From Tethya wilhelma (Eukaryota; Porifera; Demospongiae; Tethyida; Tethyidae): 64,000 nt of DNA. Location: contig CAXIPT010000010.1 of the NCBI GenBank assembly GCA_964030475.1, positions 2,838,366-2,902,365 of the forward strand, given 5' to 3'. The position numbers and the translations under genes were made by a program. The notes under the pieces are model-generated. The model saw only the letters and a program-made list of their open reading frames with translations, searched no databases and was not told the DNA's origin. Below are positions 41,585-52,062 of this stretch, one piece after another; the first letter of the stretch is position 1, and the number at the start of each line of letters is the position of its first letter.

Positions 41585-42289
41585 GTGTTGTTGTGGATTG
41601 AAGGTACTCCTGTGATTGGGGAGGATGATCCTGATGATGTACTTGCCTTTATCCAGGATAGGATCACTTGTCATATTCCTGATGAAAATTCCAATCCTGA
41701 ACTGCACAGGCTTGTTACACGATACCAGATGCACAAGTATAGCAACTATTGTCGTAGAAGGCGAAAGCTTACTGGCAATACTTTAATGACTGTGTGCAAA
41801 TTTGGCTTTCCCAGACCAGCCTGTGAGTGTGCACGTATCAACCCAGTAGAACAGAGCCTCAAGTCTCGTAGCAAGATCTATGAGCTAGTCAGATCTGAAA
41901 CTGAGATACCTGTCAATGACTATAATCCCCTTTTGCTGTATCTCTGGAAGGCTAATGTGGATATTCAGTTTGTTGCTGAAGATTCACTAGCTCTAGCCCA
42001 CTATGTTAGTGGCTATGTGACAAAAGCTGAACGTAGCAATTTGCAAGATGTGTGGAATGAAATAGGAAGCCAAAAATCTATTTATTCCCAGTTGTTCAGC
42101 TTTGGTTTGAGGAGCCTAAGGTTCCGTGAATGTGGTCTCTATGAGGCTGCTGACCTCGTCCTTGGGGACCACTTGAATGAAAAGTCTTGTAGTGTCAAAT
42201 ACGTTGATGTTTCACTTTCCAGCAAGTGTAGCCACAGACAAGGCTCAAATACATTGTCTGAGTCGGGGTCACTATCAGCTAATCTCTGA
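41585..42289 (+). pseudogene. Helitron copy 2: HUH Rep domain
   Basis: Open stretch after the last frameshift. The HUH residues HYH are at about 41577-41585 (CACTATCAT), just at its start; then DDPDDVLAFIQDRITC, FGFPRPACECARINPVEQ and the two-Tyr motif HYVSGYVTKAE at about 42000-42032. KYVDVSLSSK follows, after which sense homology is lost at the inversion (about 42230). Stops at 42287-42289. Confidence 0.82.
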
Positions 42290-42305
42290 AGCTCTTTGTG
42301 GCTCT
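42228..42305 (-). other. Micro-inversion inside the Helitron reading frame
   Basis: On the minus strand this roughly 75-bp stretch reads SHKELQRLADSDPDSDNVFE, exactly the kind of sequence expected at this position on the plus strand of Helitron Rep-helicase proteins (KELQ-x-LA-x-DPDS-x-x-F). The plus strand reads nonsense here while both flanks (KYVDVSLSSK before, NYYPERPQELDMCLYDF after) are in sense orientation. The ends carry AGCCAC and GTGGCT, a short inverted repeat that could mediate the flip. Confidence 0.75.
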
Positions 42306-44305
42306 TAAGCCTGTGAATTATTACCCTGAGAGGCCTCAGGAACTTGATATGTGTTTGTATGACTTTGTGAAATGCATTGATTGGACAAGCCGGGACAAAA
42401 GTGGTCAACGGAATTACAAGCGGTTAAACAAACCCCGCTTGCCCAATCACAAACTGTTTGAAGGAAGACCAGAGAGAAGACTACTTCTATTCCCTCATTC
42501 TTCTCTTTGTTCCTTTCAGAGATGAGAACACTTTGCTTCTCCCTGGTGAAAGAGCTGAGCAAGCGTTTCATAGGCTCAAAAATTCTAGCAGTTCCCTACA
42601 CAATGAAAAACTGCAAAAGATGCTTAGGGCACAATCTAAGACTAAAGAGATAAGCAAAGCCAGAACAAATGATGAAAAGCCTAGTGCCGAGGATGATGGT
42701 CCTCAGGTAGAAGGAGAAGCAAAGTCAGTCATTGATGACATTGTAGATACCACTGATAGCACTATTCATTTAGAATCAGCAGTTGCTATGCTTAATTGTG
42801 ACCAAAGACGTGTGTATGAAATAGTAAAAGCCCACTTCATACATTTGCAAAGACATGAGAATGACCAATGTCATTGTGACTTGAAACCACTCCACATGTT
42901 CATTAGTGGTGTAGGGGGGACAGGGAAGTCATTCCTCATCCAAACTATCAAGAAAATGATAGTATCCCTGTGGCCTGAAACTGAATGTACTTGCACCATT
43001 GCAGCACCCACTGGTTTAGCTGCATTCAATGTTGGTGGTGTAACTGTACACTGTCTCTTTAGACTTTCTGTTGAGCATGAAGGTAAAACAGCAGGGTACT
43101 GGCCACTGTCAAAAGACCTCCACAAACTGCTTAAGACCACCCTTAAAAATACAAAAGCTTTTATTGTTGATGAGATCTCCATGGTCTCGTCTCTCAATTT
43201 AGCCTATGTACATTTGAGACTGTTTGGCAGTGACCAGTGGTTTGGTGGGAAGACCATGCTATTCTTTGGAGATGTGCTCCAATTACAGCCAGTCAATGGC
43301 AATCCTGTTTTTGAAAGAATAGCACAGCCCACATTTAGGCTAGGCTGTGCAACCTCTATAAACATATGGAGGGATTCAGTTGTTTACGATGAGTTCACTG
43401 TAAATGAGCGTCAAAGAAATGATGTTCTGTACAGTCAGCTTTTGCAATCTGTAAGGTGTGGTTTTCCTACAAGTGCAACACTTGACGTGTTGAAGGGGAG
43501 AGTAATCAATGTTTCAATTGTTGATAAGATTCATGAGCTAGAAAAATCTGGCCAAACACCTGTGTGTTTGTTCCCCACTAGAAAAGCTTGTGATGAGTTG
43601 AACCAACAAATGCTCCGTAGCCTTCCATCTGAAGTTGTGGCATTGCAGTGTACTGATGATATTGATCAGACATCAAGTACACGTAAGTGGACTAAAAAGG
43701 CTACCAAGCATTTGGCAAAACTCAACAGAGACTGCAATATGACAGCTGGTTTAGAAGCAACATTGCATATTGCTGTAGGCGCTCGTGTTATGCTCCGTCG
43801 TAACCTTGATACTAAAGCCGGCCTGGTAAATGGTGCCATTGGTACGGTAACAAAAGTGTCCATGGCCTCAATTACAGTGAAGTTTGTTAGAATAGACAAA
43901 CCGTACAATGTTGAGAGGGTGAAAAGTAGGTTTATGGTCATGAATAAGTTCTTTGTGTTTAGAAAACAGTTTCCCCTCATTTTGGCATATGCTATTACTA
44001 TCCACAAATGTCAAGGCCTGTCTTTAGAATGTGCCATAGTAGACCTCTCTGAGGATGTTTTCAGTCCTGGAATGGCATATGTTGCATTGTCACGAGTTAA
44101 ATCCTTGACAGGCCTCTATCTCTCAGCATTCCACCCCAGTTCCATCAGTGTTAGTGAGTGTGGCATTCGTGAAGTGAACAGGCTGAGAGAAAAGTTCAGA
44201 AATGATCTACCACAGTACCCCATACCACCCCAGCCTAAATGTGGTAGAAAACGTAAACTGGGTATTGATGCTGATAGAAATATGGTCGTAGCATCAAAGG
44301 CTTGA
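42298..44305 (+). pseudogene. Helitron copy 2: PIF1-type helicase
   Basis: 42298-42470 reads YYPERPQELDMCLYDFVKCI and KRLNKPRLPNHKLFEGR, then shifts frame at about 42470 to REDYFYSLILLFVPFRDE. The long frame (42458-44305, 615 codons) has all helicase motifs: Walker A GVGGTGKS (151-158), APTGLAAFNVGG (183-194), DEIS Walker B (238-241), GDVLQLQPV (271-279), GARVMLRRNLDTKAGLVNG, KCQGLSLE and AYVALSRVKSLTGLYL (about 540-555). This SF1 helicase unwinds DNA for rolling-circle transposition. TGA at 44303-44305 (GCTTGA) cuts it from the OTU part, which follows in copy 3 without interruption. Confidence 0.88.
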
Positions 44306-44957
44306 AAAATTGTAATGATGGCCACCAATCAGATAGCTGGTAGAAAGCATGATTGTCCTGACTCTGACTGTAAGAGAGTTTGCACAAATGAAGATTACAA
44401 GCCCAACAGACTTGGTGTGTGGCCTTTTAGTTACAATCCAGTCAGTGCAGACTGGCAGTGTAGTGTGTGTGCCCAACTGGGGTTGACATTTAGGCGTGCA
44501 AGTACTATCACACCAGGTGGTCCAACTGTTGCTCTGAGACGCCCTGACTCTAGAACTCTTCTTAACACTAGGGGGGACGGGAATTGCCTCTTTAGAGCTT
44601 TTTTTCATGTCATTACTGGGTCTCAGACTCAATAGAGTGCATTACGAAATGCAATCACTACCCACATGGAAGCAAATGATGATCTATTTATGTCCAGTTA
44701 CTATGTTGGTCTAAATGCCAACTATGATAATGTGCATGAGTATCTTGCTGACACTAACATGGGAAGGGATGGAGAGTGGGGCACAGCTGTAGAGATGTTT
44801 GCACTGGCACATTTGCTGAACACGCGCATCTTTTCGTACAGCAGGCATGGCAGCTTCACTCTCCTAGCCATGTAGACCCCTCTCTGAGGACATATGAGAG
44901 TGATTCAGATTGTGCCATATTTGTTTACCATACTGGTGATCACTTTAAAGTAGTTTG
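44306..44957 (+). pseudogene. Helitron copy 2: OTU protease, broken
   Basis: KRVCTNEDYKPNRLGVWPF and ADWQCSVCAQLGLTF (Cys-rich linker), then GDGNCLFRAF with the OTU catalytic D-G-N-C, stopped by TAG at 44632-44634. Homology goes on in frame 44666-44875 (EWGTAVEMFALAHLLNTRIF) and 44876-44957, ending GDHFKVV with the catalytic His. OTU domains are Cys proteases that remove ubiquitin-like tags; their role in Helitrons is unknown. Confidence 0.82.
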
Positions 44958-45006
44958 AGGAATTGTATCATAAATGTTACTACTATTATGATCACCTATA
45001 TCTGCA

Positions 45007-45050
45007 GTGCATTATATAGGAGAGGAATGGGGAGGAACATTATAATGCAC
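45007..45050 (+). other. Helitron 3' hairpin, copy 2
   Basis: Perfect 10-bp stem GTGCATTATA / TATAATGCAC with a 24-base purine-rich loop (TAGGAGAGGAATGGGGAGGA, then ACAT). It lies about 50 bases after the OTU stop. The same structure follows copy 3. Hairpins close to the 3' end act in Helitron termination; no CTRR motif is evident after it. Confidence 0.8.
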
Positions 45051-45513
45051 ATTAATGTAAGTTATGTATACTGATCAAAAAATATAATAATTATTCTTTC
45101 TATCTATAAACATGCAATTATTAATTTATTCGAGCACTGAGACATTATTGAAACAATCCCCATTATTTATCTATTATTGTTACATAATTATACAGTATAG
45201 CCAGCAAATTAAATTGAGCGATAAACAAATTCAGAGTACACGGTACTGATCAAGTCTCATCTGAAGCCTATTTACTGTAAATTTAAGAGCTTACAAAATT
45301 TCTGGCTTTACGGTACGTGTTTATATCACATTGGATTGAGTGTCACCTCTCCGCCATATAAATGTATGTATATGTATGATATAATTTGCGGATCGAGGTT
45401 GCTATATGTGAGATCATTGATATCAAATTTAGTGTACAAAAGCCTGTCACAGTCTCTATACTGTTATTTTACCTATTGCATGTTTCATGTACTGTATTGT
45501 AGGGAACTCTGCT

Positions 45514-45544
45514 GTGCATTATATAGGGGAGGAATATAATGCAC
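45514..45544 (+). other. Solo Helitron-type hairpin
   Basis: Same 10-bp stem GTGCATTATA / TATAATGCAC as the Helitron copies but with an 11-base loop TAGGGGAGGAA. No Rep or helicase sequence directly precedes it, so the upstream repeat (45160-45513) is probably a non-autonomous Helitron derivative using the same 3' end. Confidence 0.72.
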
Positions 45545-45611
45545 ATGCATTATTTATGCATGCTGATATAGCATAAGTACATGTCACTCAATTATTTTGA
45601 GCATTATCATA

Positions 45612-46182
45612 GTTATAATAAGCAAAGTTTTGTATGTCCGTCTGTGTGTCTGTGTGTTACGGGAGTTCACCGGAAGTGATGTGACCTCGAGCTTAAATGT
45701 CACTTTTTCTCTGGACTGCAAGAAATGCAGGCCACGAAAAGTGTGCCTAAACAGCTAGCTTAGATAGTGCTGGCCTAGGGTAGAATCACAGGCGCTACAA
45801 GTATGGCTGACTATTTTTGAGATCGCTAACACGACTTACCAGTAGCATCTGTATCTGACAAAGAAGCACGATAGAACAGGCAATCTAAGAAACGTAGCAA
45901 GGGTAGAGCTTTCGCTTCTAGGAGTCTGCTTCTCTGTCGCTGTACACGAAACACAGCTAGCCCGATAACTAGTTTCTTTGCCAGCTTATTATAAAAATGG
46001 CGGAAGTCAGACAAAGGGTCGTCTGTGACGTCGCGTAGAGAGGTAAATTGCTGAGCTGGCCAAATTGCAAAGTAGTGCTTGCATGACATTTGGGTGGTTA
46101 CCTTTTACTGCCCATGCAGTTATTACTATACAGATGCCTATGCTTGCATGCATTAAGCAGTAAAAGTATACATCACACTCCT
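45612..46182 (-). mobile_element. Dispersed element, inverse of 20690-21283
   Basis: Starts AAGCAAAGTTTTGTATGTCC and ends CATCACACTCCTTG. Contains TCACCGGAAGTGATGTGACC and GACGTCGCGTAGAGAGG (CRE-like GACGTC). No conserved ORF between the two copies; the 87-residue minus frame here has no counterpart in the partner. Confidence 0.68.
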
Positions 46183-46490
46183 TGTACTATCTATTGTTAC
46201 CGGTACGATGGCATACTGTATAGCCAAAAAACTCAACAAGAAACAAATTCAATTAGTATAGGATTACTATAAGTTCAACTTAGTACATGCACTGATAAGG
46301 TTTCACCTGCCTAGAATTATAAGCCTACCAATTTAAGTACTTCTGGCTATACAATACATGTTTATACATACTGCATTGGGTTGAGTGTCACCGCTCCGCA
46401 CTTACATAATATCTATGTATACATATTATATGTGTGTATGTATGTATATTAATTTTGTGGAAGTTGAGGTTGCTATATTATGTGTTCGAT

Positions 46491-46863
46491 CAGTGTTGGA
46501 TCCAGAGGGGGGAGGGGGATCACCCGCACCCCCCCTTTTGCCCAGAAATTTAATTATTCATTGCGCTTTTTATATGCAAAGTGATTGCTTAATTGTTACT
46601 AACTTTAGAACCTTGAATGGATCTTTATCAAAGCCAAATAAGCCTAAAACGAGAAATTCCTGCACAAAAACAGCTAAAATAACACTTCAGACAGGTCAGT
46701 ATAGCTACATAGTGCGAGTTAACTCTGCTTACAATTGAAAATTAAGTGGAGCTGAATCACGTTAAATGGGCGTGGTTTAACCCAAATGGGCATGGTTTTT
46801 AAAAATTTGCCACCTGCTTTTTAATTCTGAACCCCCCTTTCTTATTTTCTGGATCCGTCACTG
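46491..46863. mobile_element. MITE with CAGTGnnGGATCCAGA ends
   Basis: Left tip CAGTGTTGGATCCAGAGGGG, right tip CTGGATCCGTCACTG, inverted repeats with G- and C-runs just inside. 370 bp, no ORF; target duplication not clear. hAT-like by its CAGTG tips. Inserted in the second copy of the duplicated repeat. Confidence 0.75.
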
Positions 46864-46880
46864 CGGATACTACTAACAAT

Positions 46881-48797
46881 TAGAGACAGAACGTTATCCA
46901 TAGGTCACGTGATCCATTTTTACGTAACTCACTTCAAGCTCCAAGACACCGCAGCAGGGAAACCTGGTCAAGTAATGCATGACAATAATATGGCAAACTT
47001 AACTTAGTAAGAATATTATACTTGCTAGGGTACAGTTATTTTGCACAGAACTGACAGGCAGTGGGATCATGTTCTCGTGGTCTGTTTCAGTGACATCACA
47101 CCATGGCGCCACTGACAAGACTCATACAGGCTGCTGGGTGTTTCTTGTAGATGGGTTGAGTGGAGTTTAACACAGCTGGTAGGCAACTACTTGCTGGTGA
47201 GTTGGTTCAGTTTGTATTGTGGGAGCCGGCAGCTGTTTTCAGTGGTTACTGAAGTTTGCCCTGCTTTGCATTTGGAGCTATATAGCTATTTTTACCAGAG
47301 TTTAGGGTTACAAAGACTGAGAGTCCATAGGTATAAATGTGAATGTGTAGCCCTGTGCTTTCTTGTATGCTTTGTGGACACTATACAAATCAGTCAGTGA
47401 TATCCACATGAATGGTAATGGTCCAGTTTTACTTCATCGATACAATTAGCTATATATACTCATAAACAAACAGTATTATTAATACTCATACATTAAGTGT
47501 TGTACAATGTCATCATATTCCCATTTGTCTAATAATATTATCATTTTGTTATTTAAGGCTTAAGCGATCCAGCATAATTCACATCATTGTGTATAATCCT
47601 ACCATGCAGGCTATGGCAGAACTCGTCCATTTGGATACACTTTCTGAAGTTCATCGAAGATTTGTAGCTATTAATATTTTCGCTGATAGATTTGCAATAA
47701 TCCATGTATATATACATCGTTGTATACGTAATGTACATGATTAATTCAATTGCATGGTATAACTTACATGCACCTTCACAGAACAAGCAATGCATCATAG
47801 ATACTTGCTCATCATGATTCACTGTCTGAGCATCATCTGAGCTGTTTCTCAGAATGTGTACTTGTAGCAAGTTAACCAGATGAGCTATACTTAGCAGCAA
47901 TGCCATCCACTCATAGATATTTATCNNNNNNNNNNNNNNNNNNNNNNNNNNNNNNNNNNNNNNNNNNNNNNNNNNNNNNNNNNNNNNNNNNNNNNNNNNN
48001 NNNNNNNNNNNNNNNNNNNNNNNNNNNNNNNNNNNNNNNNNNNNNNNNNNNNNNNNNNNNNNNNNNNNNNNNNNNNNNNNNNNNNNNNNNNNNNNNNNNN
48101 NNNNNNNNNNNNNNNNNNNNNNNNNNNNNNNNNNNNNNNNNNNNNNNNNNNNNNNNNNNNNNNNNNNNNNNNNNNNNNNNNNNNNNNNNNNNNNNNNNNN
48201 NNNNNNNNNNNNNNNNNNNNNNNNNNNNNNNNNNNNNNNNNNNNNNNNNNNNNNNNNNNNNNNNNNNNNNNNNNNNNNNNNNNNNNNNNNNNNNNNNNNN
48301 NNNNNNNNNNNNNNNNNNNNNNNNNNNNNNNNNNNNNNNNNNNNNNNNNNNNNNNNNNNNNNNNNNNNNNNNNNNNNNNNNNNNNNNNGTACATGATTAA
48401 TTCAATTGCATGGTATAACCTACATGCAAGTGTTTTCATCATCATAATCACCTAATTAATAAACACTATTCTGTTATAATGATGCTTGTAAGTTGGCTCT
48501 GTATTTTGCTACCATGTGAATCCTGCTGTTCTCTGACTTTCTGTGCTTGTCTGTTCAAACACTGCCACTGGATAAACTGGTTAATAGGCATGCTTTTCAT
48601 GTATGCTGGATTGCAAAATCCTGGAGGAAAGAAACTGTACAGCTCAGTTTTGCTGTGCAACCCCACACAGGATGGTGGTTTGGCTTCAAGTTGCAAATTC
48701 ACTGTCTTAGATTAGCGCGGAAACCGGAAAAACGCGTGAAAAATTAGGAATGAGCTAAAAAAGGGTTAAAATTTTGTTGGATAACGTTCTGTCTCTA
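46881..48797. mobile_element. TIR element spanning the assembly gap
   Basis: Inverted ends of 20 bp: TAGAGACAGAACGTTATCCA at left and TGGATAACGTTCTGTCTCTA at right. The interior contains the N run 47926-48388. The sequence GTACATGATTAATTCAATTG with its neighbour occurs on both sides of the gap (47731 and 48389), so a tandem repeat probably caused it. No transposase seen outside the gap. Confidence 0.7.
47926..48388. other. Assembly gap (463 N)
   Basis: Run of N. Both flanks contain the same GTACATGATTAATTCAATTG-type sequence, consistent with a collapsed or unresolved tandem repeat. The open frames of X residues across it are artefacts. Confidence 0.99.
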
Positions 48798-49109
48798 ACG
48801 CCACTTCCAATACTGACATTATTGATATCAAAGTCTATACAATTTAGTGTGTAAAAGATAGTCTGTATACTGTTATCGTACCTATTGCATGTTTTGTTCA
48901 TGTACTAGTACACATGACGACCCTTGCCAAAAATAAAAGGTAAACAGCAATACAGTAATGGGTGCCAAATATAAGATAATAATTATTATAATAATATTAT
49001 GCAATGATCATTTAACATTGACATTTCTATAATTATGTAGCACTTTGCAGATGATTGGATTCGTAACCTTGCAGGCCATGATAGCATGCAAAGTGTAGCG
49101 AGAAGAACA

Positions 49110-49215
49110 CTACTAAGTGGGATCAACATTACCCATGCTCCTGTTCGCATATCATTCAGTTGTTCAAGCCTCTACAAAAGAGAGTCCCTTTTCCTACTGC
49201 ATGTATGGTCAGGAT
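49110..49215 (+). pseudogene. Ty3/gypsy integrase C-terminal remnant
   Basis: Reads PMLLFAYHSVVQASTKESPF and SYCMYGQDLRLL, matching the conserved end of Ty3/gypsy integrase cores (L-x-x-AYN-x-x-x-x-x-ST-x-x-SPF-x-x-x-YG-x-x-x-RLP). Only about 35 codons are recognisable; the rest is decayed. Retroelement relic, no LTR seen nearby. Confidence 0.65.
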
Positions 49216-49834
49216 CTGAGGCTCCTCACCAGCCTATACCATTGGACCAGTTGCCATCCACATAATAATATTACATGTGTGAATTGGCTGGCAGGGACCA
49301 TATCACACTGACAGACACTATACCGCTACTACTCCTACAAATGCTGAAATTCATTAAGTGTTGAATGGGTAGGACTAAGAAGTAGACTACACGGAAAAGT
49401 AATGGCTGTTGATGTTTCTACACAAGCAGCTGCCGCCTCCTACCATTTCTTTCCACCGAGAAAGACCAGTGACAAGGTCCTTGGCTCATTCAAGTGCTGG
49501 CCAATGAAATTATTTTCATACAAACTGTAAGAATTTCAACTCAATATTGTATTCTATTGTGTTTTTCTTTGAATTAATGATGAGTATTTTTGTTTGGTAT
49601 GTTCTGAACTTTGTAGTCAAATACCATTGTAACCAGATGTAATGTGATTAAGAATTGATTTTGTAATATAGCTAATGTTTGTGCTTAATTTTTGTCATTT
49701 TGAGCTCACAGTCAATGTACATGTGATTGTTTACGAAGACATTGTCAAGTTTATTACATGATATACAATGTTTCACTTCACTCTGTATATAACAGGTTGG
49801 GTGTTGCACATTAGTCTACATTATAGCTATAATA
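49216..49834. other. Unassigned AT-rich sequence
   Basis: Possibly the decayed 3' part of the gypsy element. No ORF, repeat or RNA gene recognised. Confidence 0.5.
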
Positions 49835-50781
49835 ACAAGTAGTAAAAATTTTATAAAAATGATAAGTGTAGGAATGGGCAGTGCGGTAAAAAGCAATGAA
49901 ACAAGGCAAGTCTCTGAATTTCGGCACATGACTACTTCATTTTCATGAGTCAATTGCAAGTTTGAATTCCATCATTATAAATGTCCTGGTTATTTGGCTC
50001 ATGAGTCAATGCAAGCAATCACTAATTTGGATGAAGTAACAAGCATTTAGAATGTAAATACAAAAAGAGTAGGGTACAAAAAATGAGAGTAGTCATGTGC
50101 CGAAATTCAGAGACTTGCCTTGTTTCATTGCTTTTTACCGCACTGCCCATTCCTACACTTATCATTTTTATAAAATTTTTACTACTTGTTCATTCACTTT
50201 TTTAAACACCAAGGTGATCAATTGCATGGAGACAATCACACAGCAGAGACTAGTCAGTCTTTATACAAAAGCAGAAGTGTACATTTGATGCGCATGCGCA
50301 TTATATGCATGCAAACCACGTGGTCGATTGACGACCTTTACCTACATCAAAATGGCTAAATAAAAAGTACAGTATTTTATATCGAGAGTTTCAAAGCTGC
50401 CTAGATTTTGTTTGCTGCCTTTTCACCAGCAAACGAGTCAAAAAGGACGTAATCTGCATGAAATGAAGTCTCACTATATAGTCAAAGTTGGATAGATGTC
50501 TTTTGTTTGTCTGGAAATCACGTTCAAGTAAGTCAGTTAGGAAGGAAGGAGAACAAAATTGCACTCTTGTGGCTTCTCGCCAGCGCTCTCTCCAGAGTGC
50601 TCTGGAGACTTTCTGACAGTTTTCTTCATTAATACGGTAAGAAAACTGTATGGGGGAGGCTATGAAATGCATTTGAAGGCTTATCTTCCTTTCTTTGAAA
50701 GTTTATAAGCATCAACATTTTGTATTGTGTCTATGGGACAGTCGGCCCATTCCTACTATACGTACTACCGTACGTATGATA
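49835..50781 (+). mobile_element. Composite palindromic element, forward, well preserved
   Basis: Left arm CAAGTAGTAAAAATTTTATA with GTAGGAATGGGCAGTGCGG and TTTCGGCACATGACTACTTC; right arm to TTTTTACTACTTGTTC at about 50190; single-copy part to ATACGTACTACCGTACGTAT. TGCGCATGCGCA at 50289-50300 and CACGTG at 50317-50322 are perfect. The core GCCCATTCCTAC near the right tip is intact. Confidence 0.85.
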
Positions 50782-50839
50782 TTATGTAATAGTGATCATG
50801 GTCTTCAATTATGTTGTTCATTGACAAAAAAAGTGCACG

Positions 50840-50932
50840 AACAAGTAGTAAAAATTTCAAAAAAATAAAGAGTGTAGGAATGGGCAGTGCGGGAAAAAGT
50901 AATGAAACAAGGAATGTCTCAATTTCGGCACA
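50840..50932 (+). mobile_element. Lone left arm of a palindromic element
   Basis: GAACAAGTAGTAAAAATTTC, GTAGGAATGGGCAGTGCGG, CAATTTCGGCACA, then a direct jump into Helitron coding sequence at 50933. The expected spacer and right arm are absent on the far side of the Helitron fragment as well. Confidence 0.8.
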
Positions 50933-52024
50933 ATTGACAAAGTGTATGATGTTGAAAGGGTGAAAAGTAGATTCATGGTACTGAAAAACTTTCATGTTTA
51001 TAGGAGCCAATTTCCCCTTATTGTGGCCTATGGTATTACCATTCACAAATGTCAAGGTCTATCTTTAGAATGTGCCATAGTAGACCTCTCTGAGGATGTT
51101 TTCAGTCCTGGAATGGCATATGTTGCATTGTCACGAGTTAAATCCTTGACAGGCCTCTATCTCTCAGCATTCCACCCCAATTCAATCATTATTAGTGAGT
51201 GTGGCATTCAGGAAGTGAACAGGCTGAGAGGAAAGTTTAGAAATGATCTACCACAGTACCCCATACCACCCCAGCCTAAATGTGGTAGAAAACGTAAACT
51301 TGCTATCGATGCTGATGGCATGGTCGTACCATCCAAGACTATTAAGTTGGACACTAATCACATAGCTGGTACGAAGCATAAATGTCCAGACTCTCAACAA
51401 AACAGTGACTGCAAGAGGGTTTGTACTCGTGAAGATTACGAGCCCAGCAGGCATGGAATTTGGCCATTTAGTTACAACCCCGTCAGTGCTGACTGGCAGC
51501 GTAGTGTGTGTACCCAACTGGGGTTAAGATTTAGATATGCAAATGGGGTCTCATCCGGTAGTCCAACTGTTGCTTTGAGACGCCCTGACACTAGAACCCT
51601 TATTAACACCAGGGGGGATGGGAACTGCTTGTTCCGTGCATTGTCGTATATCATTACTGGGTCACAGACTCAGCATAGTGAAATAAGAAACTCGATAGTG
51701 ACTCACATGGAAAGGAACAATGACTTGTTCATGACCAGTTACTATGTTGGCATTAATACAAACTATGATAATGTACAGGAATACCTCTCTGATACAGAGA
51801 TGAGTAGAGATGGTGCTTGGGGTACAGCTGTTGAAATGTTTGCACTGGCCCATTTGCTTAGCACACGCATCTTCTCATACTCTGCACAAAATGCCACATG
51901 GCAGCTACACTCTCCTAGCCATGTAGATCCCTCATTAGGGACATATGAGAGTGATGGTGATTGTGCCCTGTTTGTCTACCATACTGGTAATCACTTCAAA
52001 GTAGTTCAGGCAATAACACCTTAA
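50933..52024 (+). CDS. Helitron copy 3: C-terminal PIF1 helicase plus OTU protease, open frame
   Basis: Open frame entered at IDKVYDVERVKSRF (homologous to DKPYNVERVKSRF of copy 2), 360 codons from 50942. Helicase motifs KCQGLSLE (37-44) and AYVALSRVKSLTGLYL (59-74) are intact. A basic, Cys-containing linker (KCGRKRKL; KCPDSQQNSDCKRVC) and a Trp/Cys segment (ADWQRSVCTQLG) follow. The OTU domain has catalytic Cys229 in RGDGNCLFRA and His351 in GNHFKVV. No stop or frameshift separates helicase and OTU, showing that they form one polyprotein. The fragment lacks ATP-binding motifs and the Rep domain, so it cannot transpose by itself. A fused transcript from the upstream MITE arm is conceivable. 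Confidence 0.85.
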   Translation: MDKVYDVERVKSRFMVLKNFHVYRSQFPLIVAYGITIHKCQGLSLECAIVDLSEDVFSPGMAYVALSRVKSLTGLYLSAFHPNSIIISECGIQEVNRLRGKFRNDLPQYPIPPQPKCGRKRKLAIDADGMVVPSKTIKLDTNHIAGTKHKCPDSQQNSDCKRVCTREDYEPSRHGIWPFSYNPVSADWQRSVCTQLGLRFRYANGVSSGSPTVALRRPDTRTLINTRGDGNCLFRALSYIITGSQTQHSEIRNSIVTHMERNNDLFMTSYYVGINTNYDNVQEYLSDTEMSRDGAWGTAVEMFALAHLLSTRIFSYSAQNATWQLHSPSHVDPSLGTYESDGDCALFVYHTGNHFKVVQAITP

Positions 52025-52062
52025 AAAGCAATTGTATATAGCTTGGATTACTTTCATGTACT

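Larger units (their letters stand above)
40311..45050 (+). mobile_element. Helitron (OTU type) copy 2, 5'-truncated
   Basis: Begins inside the zinc-ribbon region (ACTTATTGC, matching 34356 of copy 1) and runs through Rep, PIF1 helicase and OTU to the 3' hairpin at 45007-45050. About 95% similar by eye to copy 1 over 1.9 kb. Decayed by indels of 10, 10, 4 and 1 bp, point stops and a micro-inversion. A third copy is at 50933-52106. Confidence 0.85.
45051..46490. other. Duplicated repeat and dispersed element
   Basis: No gene. 45160-45510 recurs as 46185-46490 plus 48815-48905 (landmarks TACAGTATAGCC, GGATTGAGTGTCACC, CGAGGTTGCTATAT, GATATCAAA, CCTATTGCATGTTT), the second copy being split by the insertions at 46491-48797. 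45514-45544 is a solo Helitron-type hairpin. 45612-46182 is the inverse of the element at 20690. Confidence 0.65.

Noticed and set aside
42139..42408. 89-residue minus frame as an independent gene
   Set aside because: Its only meaningful part is the Helitron segment turned around by the micro-inversion; the rest is antisense of Rep/helicase sequence.
46385..46738. 117-residue plus frame
   Set aside because: Spans the border between the duplicated repeat and the CAGTG-tipped MITE, so it is a chance fusion.
47900..48451. Long frames across the N run
   Set aside because: Composed of unknown residues; artefacts of the gap.
48479..48747. 78- and 66-residue frames right of the gap
   Set aside because: No domain, no partner exon, and they lie inside the TIR element near its right end; no support beyond being open.
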